DNA of 64,000 nucleotides, taken from contig WPIO01000007.1 in NCBI GenBank assembly GCA_009760855.2, positions 8,195,001 to 8,259,000 of the forward strand, read 5' to 3'. Below are positions 34,301-40,469 of this stretch, in pieces (within the stretch, counting starts at the first letter, position 1; each line of letters starts with the position of its first letter). The position numbers were made by a program, and so were the translations under genes. The DNA is from Cristatella mucedo (taxonomy: Eukaryota > Bryozoa > Phylactolaemata > Cristatellidae). The notes below the pieces were generated by a model, which had not been told where the DNA came from, did not search any database, and was given only the letters and a program-made list of their open reading frames with translations.

Positions 34301-37056
34301 GAGCTTCTTGGCTAGATGCACACCCCCAGGTTGCTCCAGGAGCCATAACTAGCTCCTCAGAGCTGCTCATGCTTAGGCTGGGGAAGGGGGATACTGCCCC
34401 TCCCCCCCCCAGGAGCACCGGTCACCACGATTTGACCCTGCATGTTATTACTAACTACTGGACACGATTCCTTTCCAGCATAGGTAAAGGTCCAACAAAG
34501 AGAATTCAGTTCTCTTGAGCTACTAAATGAATGTAGCTCAAATGACTGCAGGCCTTGTTCTGCAGCTACTGCCTTGTGCATTGTTCTTGCTGCCGTACCA
34601 ATCGCTGTGTAGTGCACAGGGGGGGGGGCTCCTAAAAGTCTATCAAGCTTGAAGCGTTAGAAATTCGAATGCCGGCTAGGCTGGTCGTCAAATCTAGGAA
34701 ACCTGTCTGCATGCTCCTGTCTCAGAGAACTTGCAGAGGCTCACATTTGAAATGGTCACAATACTAATTCTCTCGCTGGCCAATGAGATCCACCTTGCCT
34801 CACTTCCTGCCCACACAGTACAATTGCCAGAGCAGTAACACCCCCCCCCGGGGACTTTCCGGTTCCTCTTGAGACAATTAATCAATCGGCTGTCCCTTTC
34901 TCTCGATTGATGACTGTTGATGACAGACACACTTGCTAGAGTCTCGGCTGAGTGAAGCTCAACTACGCAATACTTAGACAACGATGACATCTTTTTAATG
35001 AAGCCAGTGTGGCATTTCCAGTTCAGCTGTCCTTCGCCGGCACTTCAAAGCTAATAACGACCTAAACTGCCTTCCTAAGCTGCCATGATTCTAGTTGGTC
35101 CTCTGCAGCTGTAGATGATGGCTGCTGGAAACAGCCTTATTGAGAACCGGATAATGCTGCTTTGACCCTGCTTTGAGTGTGCTGTAGACATACAGCATCT
35201 CCAGCTGAGCACCCCACTTGCTCCTCATTGATTTTAAGAGCTACAGGCAGAAATATAGTAACACACTCATCACACGACATTTCTTTTCTCGCATCAAATG
35301 TCACAGCCCGAACAGCTGCACTCCGAGTACTTCTGTCCGGGCTATAAACTCAGCTACATGGTCAGGGCAAGGCGATTACGGCACTGCCCAAAGTGCCGTG
35401 CAGCAATGGTCGACACAGATGAAATGAGACCGGACTCTAGATAAGCACAGGTGAGCGGAATAAAAATGCTAGTTAAAACGCACTTTGCCCAGCAGGTTAC
35501 AGCTAAGCTGCCCACTGCAGTAAGACCTTAAGTCTCTGGCACTAGGCAACAGCAACCCACAGTAAATTCCGACATAGACGGGACAAATGTTCAAAATCGG
35601 TTTTCATCACGTGCATTTTGCCAGTAAGCAGCGAGATCACAGGAGCATTAGTGATCATGGTTCCCGATTCATTGACTTCTGTTCGCAACAGGAAGCTAGC
35701 ACCAACCACAGGTAAGGCAGGTACTATGTGGTAAAAATGCAAATGTGGAAGTCTGGCACAGCAAGTTTAAGCACCGGTGACATGACTAGCAATGATATGA
35801 AGCAGGCTTGCTCCAGAATACATGCACCAGACTGACCTTTGTCGGTTGGCTATGCGACGTCGATGTGCCGTTAGTGACCTTTGTGAGAGCTGAAAGACAA
35901 AAAAACGATAAAGAACTATACATAAACTCATGCAAACTCCCAATGGGCATGCAGTGCATATTTATTTTTCCGAAAAGCAAACAGCTAACTAACATACTGA
36001 CAAGCTCGAGCAACCAAATGCTGAACCTCCGGATCATTGGCATGTAGCACTGCAGTAAATACTCTGACGACTACCTAGGTGAAGGAGAAACCACTACACA
36101 CACAGGCTGCTGTTGCAGGCAAATGCTGCAATGGATAGACGATTTCGACGGCACCTGGAACCTAGACTTTCCGGCATCAACCACAACTCCTATTACTGAT
36201 CACACTCACTGTTGAGATCTAACATCAAGGTAAACTCGACAACAACCAAAAACCTCCGATCACATCGTGCAAGCATCGGTAACAGTATCTCTACGATGCT
36301 TAATCGAGGAAATCAGCAGTGCAGGTCTAGTTTGTCTTGCTGCCACGACGGCTTGCAAAAGAAGAGCTTGGGCAATAGCTACCTGCATCAGCAAAGACCT
36401 GCGGGAGAAGCATCCAGGGGCCTGATGTAGTGTAATGTATCTCTGTCTGTAACAACTCCACAAAGCCACAAAGACTATGTGCGTGCTACGAAGGAGAGTT
36501 GTGTATAGCACACTCACAGCCTAAGCGGCTTTCGGTACACATTCGGTAGCCAACAGACTTCATCTCACGAAACAAAGCGAAAGTGGGGAAGCATAGCAGT
36601 CAGGAGAGCAGCTGAGGTAGTGATGACTGCTCTATTGCAGCAGGTGCGTTAAAGAGCACCGAGCTCCCAGGAAAAGGAAAAAGAAAAGGAAAAAGGAGGG
36701 CCGAGCGTCGCCGAGCACCTAGTCCATACGATCACCCAAGATAGCTTGTCCATACAATTATGGAATGGACATGCTGACAGCTATCGGAGTGTGGTATTCG
36801 AACATCTGTGAATATCGAAGCAGCGAAGCACAAGATCTTAGCATGTCGCTCACAGCCAATTCCCATAAGTGAACTGCCGTTTAGTAAGCAAACCAAAGAG
36901 CAAATGATGTCCACTGCAAGAGGACGCTCTCTGCTGTCACTGCAGTCGCATGCTCACATAGTCGACTGAAGCTGCTGGACAGCCGGTGGCGCAGCTTCTT
37001 CATTTTGCTCTGGAAACCATGCTCTGTGTGCTCATGCTTTGCTGTTGTCATCACCA
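7788..37056 (-). CDS. PFTAIRE cyclin-dependent kinase (CDK14/CDK15-like), 13 recognised exons, 3' end missing
   Basis: Proline-directed Ser/Thr kinase of the CDK14/CDK15 group, the Eip63E group in flies. Family members bind cyclin Y at the plasma membrane, and CDK14 phosphorylates the Wnt co-receptor LRP6; that role is family knowledge, not seen here. Thirteen exons on the minus strand join with matching phases (94,123,173,92,80,95,63,62,62,121,94,86,73 bases) to 406 codons without a stop. Landmarks: KMKKLR near residue 16, glycine loop LGEGSYATV at 147-155, VALK lysine 170, PFTAIRE 181-187, HRDLKPQN 260-267, DFG 280-282, [15 protein letters not shown] in the activation segment. Human CDK14 is about 469 residues, so about 60 C-terminal residues are missing. 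Introns range from 98 bases to about 5.4 kb and are packed with retroelements. CDK14 versus CDK15 is not resolvable by eye. Confidence 0.93.
7861..9176. other. Intron between kinase exons 12 and 13
   Basis: Contains an old LINE family 1 3' fragment (8350-8925). The remaining bases hold nothing I recognise. Confidence 0.55.
8350..8925 (-). mobile_element. LINE family 1 3' fragment (old)
   Basis: Minus-strand degenerate tail near 8360-8420, then [20 protein letters not shown] and [15 protein letters not shown], a diverged match to [21 protein letters not shown] of younger copies. It ends near the GCAGAGTTTTGCA (VQNSA) motif. Confidence 0.75.
9177..9262 (-). CDS. PFTAIRE kinase exon 12
   Basis: Encodes [20 protein letters not shown] then AGKRYIFY plus two bases. 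Matches family VLGTPNEDTWPGVHSLPHF and ERFTLY. Acceptor TTGTTTACAG. The donor GTTGCC after 9177 is weak. A better GTAAAA lies within the exon, but using it would drop KRYIFY, which aligns with ERFTLY. Confidence 0.87.
9444..9454. repeat. G11 homopolymer
   Basis: Eleven consecutive G. One of about ten G or C runs of nine or more bases in this window. Confidence 0.9.
9700..10690 (-). mobile_element. LINE family 1 3' fragment split by a SINE A insertion
   Basis: ATT tail at 9700-9712, hairpin with decayed arms, 3' UTR, then the C-terminal frame. The LINE sequence stops at GGATGTCAT (10000) and resumes at GTGATGACGTAAGTCAGG (10171), where other copies are continuous. The missing interval is a SINE A copy, so the SINE inserted later. 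Confidence 0.85.
10001..10170 (-). mobile_element. SINE A (tRNA-derived), nested in LINE
   Basis: Reverse complement of the full SINE A: A-box-like region, CCTCGG...CCGAGG stem, B box GGTTCGATTCC, a body with CACTGCAAGCGGTGGTGATAGCC, and the end GGCTGTTTAATCAGC. No terminal poly-A. Confidence 0.9.
10690..11760 (+). mobile_element. LINE linker/RT remnant
   Basis: Plus-strand linker ending [10 protein letters not shown] (10.7-11.0 kb), then a degenerate LLDL-AAFDT (motif A region, near 11250-11290) and FHFYAEDT (motif C region, near 11410). Family 1 type, with large internal gaps and stops. Confidence 0.7.
13249..13342 (-). CDS. PFTAIRE kinase exon 11
   Basis: Encodes [20 protein letters not shown] then [11 protein letters not shown], matching CDK14 [21 protein letters not shown]. 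Acceptor CACTTTGCAG, donor GTGAGT. Phase 2 to phase 0. The intron separating it from exon 10 is only 98 bases, the shortest of the gene. Confidence 0.96.
13343..13440. other. 98-bp intron between kinase exons 10 and 11
   Basis: GTCAGC donor and CACTTTGCAG acceptor. The only very short intron of the gene; no repeat inside. Confidence 0.9.
13441..13561 (-). CDS. PFTAIRE kinase exon 10 (activation segment)
   Basis: Encodes [20 protein letters not shown] then [39 protein letters not shown] is nearly invariant in CDK14/15. As in these kinases, the activation loop lacks the usual CDK T-loop threonine context and has serine before NEVV. The donor GTCAGC is less usual; it is fixed by the split Trp codon of DMWGVGC. 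Confidence 0.96.
13872..13936 (+). mobile_element. LINE family 1 extreme 3' tail
   Basis: Second half of the hairpin (AGTTCTCTGAGGGCGCTATAC) then ATT repeats. Directly abuts a SINE B in opposite orientation. Confidence 0.75.
13937..14085 (-). mobile_element. SINE B (tRNA-like head, LINE-like tail)
   Basis: Minus strand reads GGTTTGGTCTAGCGGTTAAG (A-box region), GGGCTCGAGG (B-box region), then GTGAAGCGCC...TTAGTTCTCTTGGGGTGC, the LINE family 1 hairpin, and an AT-rich end. Same organisation as the copies at 24.4 and 62.2 kb. Confidence 0.85.
14684..14723. repeat. 20-bp tandem duplication
   Basis: Two identical 20-base units beginning CCAGAGTTAGACC. Confidence 0.95.
14793..14945 (+). mobile_element. 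SINE A (diverged)
   Basis: GTAAGGTGCTCACACTTCAC, then GACCGAGATCGTCGATTCGA (B-box region), GGTGATAGCCGGTAAGGCTC and AAGGCTGTTAAATTATC. The stem has decayed relative to other copies. Confidence 0.8.
15093..15154 (-). CDS. PFTAIRE kinase exon 9 (catalytic loop)
   Basis: Encodes [20 protein letters not shown] plus the first base of the DFG glycine. It contains the catalytic aspartate, lysine and asparagine of HRDLKPQN and the metal-binding DFG aspartate. Acceptor TTTGTAG, donor GTAAGT. Phase 2 to phase 1. Confidence 0.96.
16340..16885 (+). mobile_element. LINE family 1 linker/RT fragment
   Basis: Plus-strand pieces match the copy at 60.3-60.85 kb almost motif for motif: [36 protein letters not shown] (shifted), [10 protein letters not shown], then [13 protein letters not shown] (QSGF-x-ANHST region, frameshifted). 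Truncated at both ends. Confidence 0.8.
16919..17038. repeat. Long (AT)n palindrome with 14-bp unique arms
   Basis: CTTCATTTAATCAT (16919-16932) and its exact reverse complement (17025-17038) bracket about 90 bases of uninterrupted AT. The whole 120 bases is a near-perfect palindrome with cruciform potential. Confidence 0.95.
17392..17401. repeat. G10 homopolymer
   Basis: Ten consecutive G within an otherwise unassigned intron stretch. Confidence 0.9.
18538..18599 (-). CDS. PFTAIRE kinase exon 8
   Basis: 62 bases encoding [20 protein letters not shown] plus two bases of the HRD arginine. Matches family [19 protein letters not shown]. Acceptor CTCTTGTAG, donor GTGACT. It is too short to show as a long open frame but is fixed by homology and by phase on both sides. 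Confidence 0.95.
18600..19451. other. Intron between kinase exons 7 and 8
   Basis: No repeat family recognised; AT-leaning unique sequence. Confidence 0.5.
19452..19514 (-). CDS. PFTAIRE kinase exon 7
   Basis: 21 codons, [20 protein letters not shown] plus K, aligning with the CDK14/15 stretch DL-QYM-KHPGGLHP-NVK. Acceptor TCTCTTCCAG, donor GTAGTA. Phase 0 at both ends. HPGGLH is characteristic of CDK14/15 rather than of PCTAIRE kinases. Confidence 0.95.
20690..21095 (+). mobile_element. LINE family 2 C-terminal fragment
   Basis: Plus strand, across frame breaks: SRLWNSLP, then [20 protein letters not shown] and [11 protein letters not shown]. These align with [20 protein letters not shown] and YG-x-FF-AVLSCYF of the copy at 28.1 kb. 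A more complete upstream part ([21 protein letters not shown]) is present here than in other copies. Confidence 0.75.
21967..21979. repeat. C13 homopolymer
   Basis: Thirteen consecutive C near the exon 6 donor side of the intron. Confidence 0.9.
22096..22190 (-). CDS. PFTAIRE kinase exon 6 (beta4-beta5, hinge)
   Basis: Encodes [18 protein letters not shown] then [13 protein letters not shown], matching the CDK14 segment after PFTAIRE up to the hinge FEYV. Acceptor TGTTTTAG, donor GTAAGT. Phase 1 to phase 0. Confidence 0.95.
22737..23550 (-). mobile_element. LINE family 1 3' fragment containing a nested LINE tail
   Basis: ATT tail (22737-22751), hairpin (GCACCCTCAGAGAACTCAAC), 3' UTR, C-terminal frame with [20 protein letters not shown] and [20 protein letters not shown]. 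The body is interrupted at CGATGCTCACGAGAG (about 23307) and resumes at AAGCCTAGGTGCAGAG (about 23442). Confidence 0.85.
23308..23441 (-). mobile_element. LINE family 1 tail inserted into another LINE copy
   Basis: Second AATAATACATTTGATAAAG tail, hairpin and GCTGCAAAGGAGAAG start, embedded in the body of the surrounding LINE and in the same orientation. Confidence 0.8.
24400..24552 (-). mobile_element. SINE B next to the PFTAIRE exon
   Basis: Minus strand: GGTCCAGCGATTAAGGTGCT (A-box region), GGGCTCGAGCCC (B box), then the hairpin GAAGCGCCTGAATAGAGATT / AGTTCTCTTGGGGCGCT and an AT-rich tail. It ends about 31 bases from the exon 5 donor. Confidence 0.9.
24584..24663 (-). CDS. PFTAIRE kinase exon 5 (VALK lysine and PFTAIRE helix)
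   Basis: Encodes [14 protein letters not shown] followed by [12 protein letters not shown]. It carries the catalytic lysine of VALK and the cyclin-binding C-helix signature PFTAIRE, which defines the subfamily. Phase 2 to phase 1. Donor GTGAGA. The acceptor GTTGAAG has a poor pyrimidine tract but is fixed by the alignment [14 protein letters not shown] to CDK14 KGKSK-VN-GK-LVALK. A SINE sits about 31 bases beyond the donor. Confidence 0.93.
25018..25174 (-). mobile_element. SINE A (diverged)
   Basis: GCTGATTTAACAGC end, GGCTATCACCACTGCTTGCA body, and a decayed B box and stem (CACGATCGGGTCGTGAAGAG). Confidence 0.85.
25295..25600 (-). mobile_element. LINE family 1 3' fragment
   Basis: ATT repeats at 25301-25320, hairpin variant (GAGCACCCCAAGAGCACTTA), 3' UTR, then GGGGGTGTCGCGACGTCAGT of the C-terminal frame. 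Older than most copies. Confidence 0.75.
25985..26160 (+). mobile_element. LINE family 1 C-terminal fragment
   Basis: Plus strand [20 protein letters not shown] then [19 protein letters not shown]. Cut off at 26160 by the tail of the next, opposite-strand LINE. Confidence 0.8.
26165..26805 (-). mobile_element. LINE family 1 3' fragment
   Basis: ATT tail at 26170-26182, hairpin (AAAGCCCC...GGCGCTTT), full 3' UTR, and C-terminal frame [20 protein letters not shown] with [20 protein letters not shown]. One of the better preserved 3' ends. Confidence 0.88.
26806..27905 (+). mobile_element. Internally deleted LINE family 1 (5' part fused to 3' end)
   Basis: Starts with sequence about 95% like 58.68-59.42 kb by eye, including [12 protein letters not shown] (the YxRxxLLxLR start of ORF2) and the endonuclease start [19 protein letters not shown]. 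Near 27525 it jumps from the endonuclease (after CCCGAAAACAAGCTA) to the C-terminus ([24 protein letters not shown]), then the 3' UTR, hairpin and ATT. Endonuclease C-terminus and the whole RT are missing. Confidence 0.85.
27906..28320 (-). mobile_element. LINE family 2 3' fragment (longest copy)
   Basis: Minus strand [35 protein letters not shown], then [18 protein letters not shown]. [15 protein letters not shown] is a hallmark of the C-terminus of L2/CR1-type ORF2. The tail lies at the left, with ATGTAATGTAATG. Confidence 0.85.
28321..28370. repeat. (CT)25 microsatellite
   Basis: Fifty uninterrupted bases of TC, directly at the upstream edge of the LINE family 2 fragment. Confidence 0.97.
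29256..29347 (-). CDS. PFTAIRE kinase exon 4 (glycine loop)
   Basis: Encodes [20 protein letters not shown] then [10 protein letters not shown]. This is the ATP-binding glycine loop (G-E-G-S-Y-A-T-V) with the FGK[17 protein letters not shown] context of PFTAIRE/PCTAIRE kinases. Acceptor TTTGTAG, donor GTTTGT (weak). Phase 0 to phase 2. Confidence 0.93.
29348..29742. other. Intron between kinase exons 3 and 4
   Basis: 395 bases, repeat-free apart from a short CT run at 29589-29600. Confidence 0.8.
29743..29915 (-). CDS. PFTAIRE kinase exon 3 (Ser/Arg-rich linker)
   Basis: Begins [12 protein letters not shown] and contains [20 protein letters not shown] and RKRYSFG, several R-x-x-S type sites of the kind bound by 14-3-3 or hit by basophilic kinases (inference). 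RRHYS lines up with RRHSS just before the CDK14 kinase domain. Acceptor TTGCCCAG, donor GTAAGC. Starts in phase 1 and ends in phase 0 exactly before FDSPFGK of exon 4. Locally GC-rich compared with the surrounding introns. Confidence 0.82.
30683..30845. repeat. CT-rich low-complexity tract
   Basis: Imperfect TG then TCTCTC/TGTCTC repeats with CCCCTCC interruptions. Confidence 0.85.
31170..31325 (+). mobile_element. LINE family 1 3' end
   Basis: CCTTTGTGTGCTTACTAGTG, GCTGACACTGTGCATGCTAC, then GTAAAGAGCCTAGAAAGAGG and GTTCTCTGAGGATGC, ending in degenerate ATT. Confidence 0.8.
31417..31539 (-). CDS. PFTAIRE kinase exon 2 (N-terminal linker)
   Basis: 41 codons, phase 1 to phase 1, rich in Ser/Thr/Ala then acidic ([20 protein letters not shown]). 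The donor GTAAGC is strong. Two nearby acceptors exist (first exon base 31539 or 31543); only 31539 keeps the frame with exon 1. No homology is recognised by eye in this linker; it is assigned from position, splice sites and phase. Confidence 0.65.
31752..31830 (-). mobile_element. LINE family 1 tail
   Basis: AATAATAATAATGCATTTGA, then GTGTCCTCAGAGAATGTAAT and CTCTTTCTAGG. Tail only. Confidence 0.75.
32762..32920 (-). mobile_element. SINE A
   Basis: GCTGATTAAACAGCCTCTTG, GGCGATAAAGGATCGCC, B-box complement GATTCGAACCC, and stem GACCTCGG-GACCGAGGTC. Confidence 0.9.
36425..36620 (-). mobile_element. LINE family 2 3' fragment
   Basis: TGATGTAGTGTAATGTATCT then CACTCACAGCCTAAGCGGCT and TTCGGTACACATTCGGTAGC, near identical to 1.64 and 27.9 kb. 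Confidence 0.85.
36958..37056 (-). CDS. PFTAIRE kinase exon 1 (start codon exon)
   Basis: ATG at 37051 reading down gives 31 codons plus one base, containing [17 protein letters not shown]. This matches the basic KMKKLRRTLSESFSR patch near the CDK14 N-terminus and lies at nearly the same distance from Met (15 against 14 residues), which is why this ATG was chosen. The donor is GTGAGC at 36957-36952. A TTGTTTGCAG acceptor ends at 37057, so an upstream 5' UTR exon is likely but was not identified. Ends in phase 1. Confidence 0.75.
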
Positions 37057-39119
37057 CTGCAAACAATAAGCACACATCAATGCTGCAATCTTGCTTACCA
37101 CTGTAAGCAACAACAGTGAGACGAGGGTCAACACAGCCGGCAATCGAGTACTCTTAAAAGACACTATAGAGTGCAACACTAATTGCCACAACACCGGCTT
37201 GGCAAACCAAAGGTCGTAGGATCACTACCAACTCACGGCTAGATTAGTGGCTCACAGTTCCAAGGCTGAGGTGCCTTTAAAAAATTACGACGATCGATAT
37301 CAAGTATTGCTAAGGATCTTCGTGTCCAAATGGCAATGGTACAGCTTTGGTAAAAGCAAAGTGTCCACGGATACCGCAAATCACGTTTGGGCAATTTAGA
37401 GCAGTGCCAATACATTTGCACTCTATCGGTTCTAATTTCCCAGGCACAAGCTACATCATATTACGATGACATGCAACAGCCTAAAGCTACCGGCCCTCAT
37501 AGGTTGTGCTTACAGCCTAAAATAAAACACATTGCTGGGGTCCTAACACAATACCAGCTTCTTGAAGATGCTCAGATGATCACCTATCCTCGGACACTAC
37601 GACACTTAAATCTGTCAGCAAGTAATGGGGCGTACTATAAACAAATATACTGTCAGTCATTGATGGACATTTTCATTGTTATCTTACGGCTGCAACATTA
37701 ATTAAAAAACTGTCCCGTATATAGTCAAACGTGTTCGGCTAAAAACTACCACTCGGTGTCTAGCTGGAACCTAGCAGCCTGGGTTCCACTCTCCTCCAAT
37801 GATGTATTCTCTTTTACTTAACTCGTCCAATGGGACAGATAGAGTACAAGTCTGTGGCAGTCAATAGGGGATTCAAATGCAGCTGTCGACACATTCTCAA
37901 CAATTGCACTGTTTTCTATACGAAAGTGGCTCAGCTTCTTCAGGACGGTAACAAACGACATCTTAATTTTGAACAGCCAGATGACCAGACTGCAAAAAGC
38001 ACACCCGAATACCAAATCAACCAACCCCCACATGCAAAAACTTAACATCGGGGGGGGGGGGCATTAGAAGGATAGATCGTCGGGAGCACAAAAGATTTGC
38101 CCTCCACAAAACAGTCTTACTCCTGAAAAATCAGGCATTTAATTGGCTCGAATCTCAGTAGACACCGCAAAAAAAGAGCAACTAACGAAATTGCAAAGCA
38201 AAGCAACACTCCAGCACGTGCTGCCATGTTCTGCCTGATACCTTCATAGAGATGGTGACCTGTGCCGACACACATGTATACACTGCAGCTGTTTTTTTTC
38301 TACACGGGAAGCGCTTGAGAACATCCTTACTGACGAGCAGTCAAACAATTTTTTCCACACCCACAGCATTAATGCAGTAAGCCTTATATGACTCGGGTTG
38401 CCAGTCCAGCTCTACTGAGCAAGTGTCAGTAAAGAGACGTTGGCGGCCAGCTTCGACCGGATAACGCCCACCACCCACTGCTCACCTTACCACATCGCTG
38501 GAATGGGAGAGAGCAAGTGTGCGTTCCAACAGCTTGGCAGCTCTAAAAATCTTATCAATGGCTTGCCAAGGGTTAATTCTATGGAGTGTCGGCAAACTCT
38601 CCGCCTCCGAAAATGCTGCGAACGTCTGACGGTTCATCACTGCTTTCACTCTCCTTAAACAGGAGTCCTGGCTAGCTGCCACAGACCGACCTGCAGGCAA
38701 ATAGCTCTGCTCTAGGATGCAAAGACACAGAGACAGCCGTGCTCAGCCAACAGCAGGGAAACCGTGAGAGTTTAGGCACTCTGCAGCCTGACGAGCCAGC
38801 CGATTGGAACGATGCACAGCCTTGGAATGATCCATTGCCCACTAGGAGCAGCAGGATCCTCTGCTATCTGTAGCTAGTCAGAGTTAATCAGCCAACAAAT
38901 ACTCGGAACTAAAAAACTACAAAGACTCTGTCTACAAAAACTCTGTCTACAGCAACTTGCAATAAATGATAGGTGACCAGAAAAGCAAGCAGTAGCATGC
39001 AGATGCAGACCAGTGCCCAGTGGGGAAAGTCAGAAAATGCGAAGGACTGGAACACGAGCTTACTTACACTTACTTAGCTTTCACAAACACAGGGCTAAGA
39101 TAACAAGCCATAGCAGTGA
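37057..39119. other. Unassigned region upstream of the kinase
   Basis: Would contain the promoter and any 5' UTR exon of the kinase gene, but I see no TATA box or other element I can defend. A G12 run lies at 38050-38061. An exon-like interval lies near 38.49-38.66 kb (see findings). Confidence 0.4.
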
Positions 39120-39495
39120 ACAATAATAATGATAATAATAATAATAATACACTTGATAAAGCGCCCTCAGAGACTCAATCTCTGTCTAGGCGCTTTACGT
39201 TTGCTGGAAAGGAAACACGATCGAATGGTGAGTGGTATCATGCTTGATGAACAACATGAATAACGTGGTTAGGGGTGACATGCACAGGGTCAGCATGCAA
39301 GTGTGGTTAGTGGCAGCGTGCACCAGTGTCAGCACGCATAAGCACATCAAGGACGAATTACAGGGAACAGCTAAACGCTGTCATAATTAATTTTTTTTAA
39401 TGTAGTCAAGTCGGTGGATGTCGTGACAGAAGTCGGGAGTGAGTTCAAAGCTTTGGGAGCATACGAACTAAATGCACGATGAAAGTGAAAATAGT
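39120..39495 (-). mobile_element. LINE family 1 3' fragment with intact hairpin
   Basis: ATT repeats 39122-39149, perfect 8-base arms AAAGCGCC (39158-39165) and GGCGCTTT (39189-39196), 3' UTR, then the C-terminal frame up to GGGAGCATACGAACTAAATG. Confidence 0.9.
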
Positions 39496-39939
39496 TGCTG
39501 ACTAGATAGGCAGACAAAAAACGCTGCACAACTCAACGGCTGGGTAACTTGTACGCTTGTTTATAAGATTAGCACGTGCAAGGGCTTCTAGCCCAATTCG
39601 GAGCAGACTGTCCGGACACAGCGCTGGTGGTAAAGGCTGCCATGAGCCAATTTGAATCGATGTAAGCTGGTTGAAGAGCAGCAGACAGCCCGGGTGTAGT
39701 TAGATAACTGGAATAGTCTACTGCTGTTGCTGCTTCTGCTCTACCTAAACAGTGCTAGAAACTGCTAGAAATGTAGCCCGCAGTCCTGAAAATGTGAATA
39801 TAATCTGAAAATTGTGTTATGCCTAGTTGCAAAATTGGCACAAAAGCAAGCACTTTGGGCACTAGCAGAGAATGGCCGTGGCATAACAAATTCCGAGCTA
39901 AGGTCACATCATTGTTGGAGGCAGGTTAGTACTTGTGTA
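39496..39939. other. Unassigned stretch
   Basis: No recognised gene or repeat; 39.5-39.7 kb may be diverged LINE (GGCAGACAAAAAACGC). Confidence 0.3.
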
Positions 39940-40117
39940 AGCCGTGATGGCACACTAGGTAAGGCGGTTGCTTTCACGACCTCGGCCCCGAGGTCGTGGG
40001 TTCGATTCCTGCAGTGGGCGATTCTTTATCGCCACTGCAAGCGGTGGTGATAGCCGTAAAAGCTCTTCTGTCGCTACACAAAAAGAGGCTGTTTAATCAG
40101 CTAGGATTTATTTATTT
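39940..40117 (+). mobile_element. SINE A, best preserved copy
   Basis: GCCGTGATGGCACACTAGGT (A-box region), perfect 11-bp stem CACGACCTCGG / CCGAGGTCGTG (39975-39998), B box GGTTCGATTCC (39999-40009), body CACTGCAAGCGGTGGTGATA, and end GGCTGTTTAATCAGC plus ATTTATTT. tRNA-derived with pol III internal promoter boxes; no open frame. Confidence 0.92.
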
Positions 40118-40272
40118 ACTGTGCGAGAAAAACGACAGGATAGCTTTAGACAAAGAGAGTCACACATACAGGCAGTGAGACAAATAGCCTGAGACAACAC
40201 AAAGTGAGGCAGATTGAGAGAGAGACAGACAGACGGACAGACAGAGACAGTGAGAGACAGAAAACAGAAACA

Positions 40273-40469
<197 letters not shown>

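Larger units (their letters stand above)
31540..36957. other. Intron between kinase exons 1 and 2
   Basis: About 5.4 kb. Holds a LINE tail (31.75-31.83 kb, minus), SINE A (32.76-32.92 kb), G/C runs (34402-34410, 34619-34628, 34840-34849) and LINE family 2 (36.43-36.62 kb). Large stretches (32.0-32.7, 33.0-36.4 kb) show nothing I can assign. Confidence 0.5.

Noticed and set aside
39940-40020. Possible genuine tRNA gene
   Set aside because: Has A- and B-box-like sequence, but occurs in many diverged copies with a shared non-tRNA body, and no acceptor stem pairs across it; it is a SINE head.
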